From NCBI GenBank assembly GCA_902780985.1, contig CACZHN010000158.1:1-5817 (forward strand): 5,817 nt of DNA. Direction: 5' to 3'. Within the stretch, counting starts at the first letter, position 1, and every line of letters starts with the position of its first letter. The notes beneath the pieces were generated by a model, which did not search any database, had not been told where the DNA came from, and worked only from the letters and a program-made list of their open reading frames with translations. Source of the stretch: an uncultured Lachnospiraceae bacterium (GTDB taxonomy: Bacteria > Bacillota_A > Clostridia > Lachnospirales > Lachnospiraceae). Positions 5,035 to 5,817 of this stretch are shown here, in pieces. The translations under genes and the position numbers were made by a program.

Positions 5035-5817
5035 GTGGCTAAGATTGATATCATATCAGGATTTCTTGGAGCCGGAAAGACGACTCTTATCAAGAAGCTT
5101 ATTGAGGAAGCTTTTAAGGGCGAGAAACTCGTACTTATCGAGAACGAGTTTGGTGAGATAGGAATCGATGGTGGATTCCTTAAGGATGCAGGAGTACAGA
5201 TAAATGAGATGAACTCCGGATGTATCTGCTGTTCTCTTGTTGGCGATTTTGGTGAAGCACTTCAGCAGGTTGTTAAAGACTACGCACCTGACAGAATCAT
5301 CATCGAGCCATCAGGAGTTGGAAAGCTCTCTGATGTTATTAAGGCTGTTCAGAAGGCTGCAGAAAGCATCAAGGCTGACACGGTCAATAATATGGTCTCC
5401 GCTCCACCTTTCCTCAGAAACTTTTCCGCAGGTGATGATCTTTCCAGCGAGGCAGTGCGCCATCTGGAATCAGAACTGGGAGAATTGACCAGTGAGGCGG
5501 TTCATCATCTGAATAAAGCCTTAGAGAATGGTGCCGGACTGAGTCATCTCAGTGAAGAAGAGATCATAGATAAGGTAGAAGATTTTCTGGCCGAAGTGGA
5601 CCAGGCAGTGTTGAATGCCGCCCAGGAACATCAGGATGAAGCAGAAGACAGGATGGAGCCGCTGACCAAAGAGGCAGTGCACAGTCCGGTTATCTCTCCG
5701 TCTGATCTCGCCGTTCTCGGCGGGGAACTGGAGGTTCTTGGCTTTGGAAATATTATCCTGTTCCGGTCCCGCGACCTTTTGAACTGGGAGTATATCGGCA
5801 AGCTGCTCCTGCCCCAG
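5035..5817 (+). CDS. CobW/P47K-family GTPase N-terminus joined in frame to unrelated sequence; open at window end
   Basis: CobW-family (COG0523) proteins are cytosolic GTPases that handle or deliver metals such as zinc or cobalt. From GTG 5035 the frame shows ISGFLGAGKTT (Walker A at residues 9-16), ENEFGEIGIDGG (36-47), the metal-binding GCICC (Cys 63, 65, 66) and IIIEPSGVGKLSDVI (88-102), all canonical. CobW similarity ends near residues 117-121 (VNNMV). The expected TVVDA strand, guanine-specificity motif and CobW C-terminal domain are absent. The frame instead runs on without a stop for about 140 residues of different character to the window end, 261 codons in all. GC and leucine codon choice change at the same place. 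I read this as a genuine CobW gene interrupted by a chimeric join or insertion. As written the product would not be a complete CobW GTPase. Metal specificity cannot be told: no cobalamin genes or Zur-like site are visible. Confidence 0.8.
   Translation, partial: MAKIDIISGFLGAGKTTLIKKLIEEAFKGEKLVLIENEFGEIGIDGGFLKDAGVQINEMNSGCICCSLVGDFGEALQQVVKDYAPDRIIIEPSGVGKLSDVIKAVQKAAESIKADTVNNMVSAPPFLRNFSAGDDLSSEAVRHLESELGELTSEAVHHLNKALENGAGLSHLSEEEIIDKVEDFLAEVDQAVLNAAQEHQDEAEDRMEPLTKEAVHSPVISPSDLAVLGGELEVLGFGNIILFRSRDLLNWEYIGKLLLPQ
5398..5690 (+). other. Foreign-looking segment: Glu/His-rich helical repeats, function unknown
   Basis: This is the first part of the sequence following the break in the CobW frame. 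It encodes, in the same frame, a polar and probably helical stretch (residues about 134-217 of the fused frame) with a recurring motif: LSSEAVRHL (136-144), LTSEAVHHL (151-159) and LTKEAVH (210-216). The exact 10-mer GAGGCAGTGC occurs at 5449-5458 and 5671-5680. No signal peptide, membrane segment or known catalytic motif is seen, and I do not recognise the family. GC is 51% in 5401-5700 against 42.7% in 5041-5340, and CTG replaces CTT as the main leucine codon. The frame is coding-like, so this is probably part of a real protein from another genome or locus. ATG 5392 has no ribosome-binding site, so an independent start there is unlikely. Confidence 0.55.
5690..5817 (+). other. Tail resembling a GH32/GH43-type glycosidase fragment
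   Basis: In the same open frame, residues about 225-261 read LAVLGGELEVLGFGN, then IILFRSRDLLNWEYIGKLL. The pattern of hydrophobic strand, Y/F-x-S-x-DL-x-x-WEY-x-G-x-L is common in five-bladed beta-propeller glycosidases such as GH32 beta-fructosidases and GH43 enzymes. GC is 55.6% in 5701-5817, the highest in the frame. Only about 40 residues are available before the window ends and no catalytic residue can be assigned, so the family call is tentative. It is not part of any CobW protein I know. Confidence 0.4.

Noticed and set aside
5394..5399. GGTCTC restriction-type hexamer exactly at the CobW break
   Set aside because: A single 6-mer is expected by chance at this density, and nothing else points to an engineered junction.
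5237..5488. 83-aa + strand ORF in a second frame across the CobW break
   Set aside because: It is a Ser/Arg/Leu-rich shadow of the CobW frame, without a ribosome-binding site. I considered it as a frameshifted continuation of CobW, but it has no CobW-like residues.

Overview
The window looks like a piece of a Clostridia chromosome, most likely Lachnospiraceae of the rumen or gut Butyrivibrio type. I base this on protein character, not a search: an archaeal/fungal-type aspartate-semialdehyde dehydrogenase, a DUF1015 protein, a two-module GlgB and a CobW/P47K GTPase of clostridial style. AGA arginine and CTT leucine codons are frequent, Shine-Dalgarno sites are strong, and GC is about 43%. All supported genes are on the + strand. 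The left edge cuts into one gene and the right edge cuts into another.

Layout: (1) 1-765 is the C-terminal two thirds of asd (lysine/threonine/methionine precursor synthesis). (2) 766-853 is a short AT-rich gap with a canonical AGGAGG site but no clear terminator. (3) 854-4900 is a tight three-gene block: a 195-aa P-loop kinase/ATPase of unknown substrate, a 413-aa DUF1015 protein and a complete 736-aa glycogen branching enzyme (glgB). The gaps are 1 and 5 nt, and each downstream ribosome-binding site lies inside the end of the preceding gene, so co-transcription and translational coupling are likely. (4) 4901-5034 is a non-coding spacer holding two hairpins and a small inverted repeat. It is the best place for the end of the glgB transcript. 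(5) 5035-5817 is a GTG-started reading frame, open to the window end. It begins as a textbook CobW-family GTPase, with Walker A and GCICC motifs.

The most unusual thing in the window is in that last frame. Around 5392-5405, in the middle of the GTPase domain, CobW similarity stops. The frame stays open but changes character: first a Glu/His/Asp-rich helical stretch with a repeated L-S/T-x-E-A-V-H motif, then from about 5690 a tail resembling part of a GH32/GH43-type glycosidase. By my hand count GC rises from 42.7% (5041-5340) to 51% (5401-5700) and 55.6% (5701-5817). Leucine codon choice flips from CTT (7 of 9, no CTG) to CTG (10 of 22). The simplest explanation is a chimeric assembly at a contig end; a real insertion or gene fusion is the exciting alternative.

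Together the intact genes cover amino-acid precursor synthesis (asd) and glycogen structure (glgB). Two poorly characterised proteins are locked into the glgB operon. I see no tRNA, rRNA, CRISPR array, insertion sequence or recognisable riboswitch.
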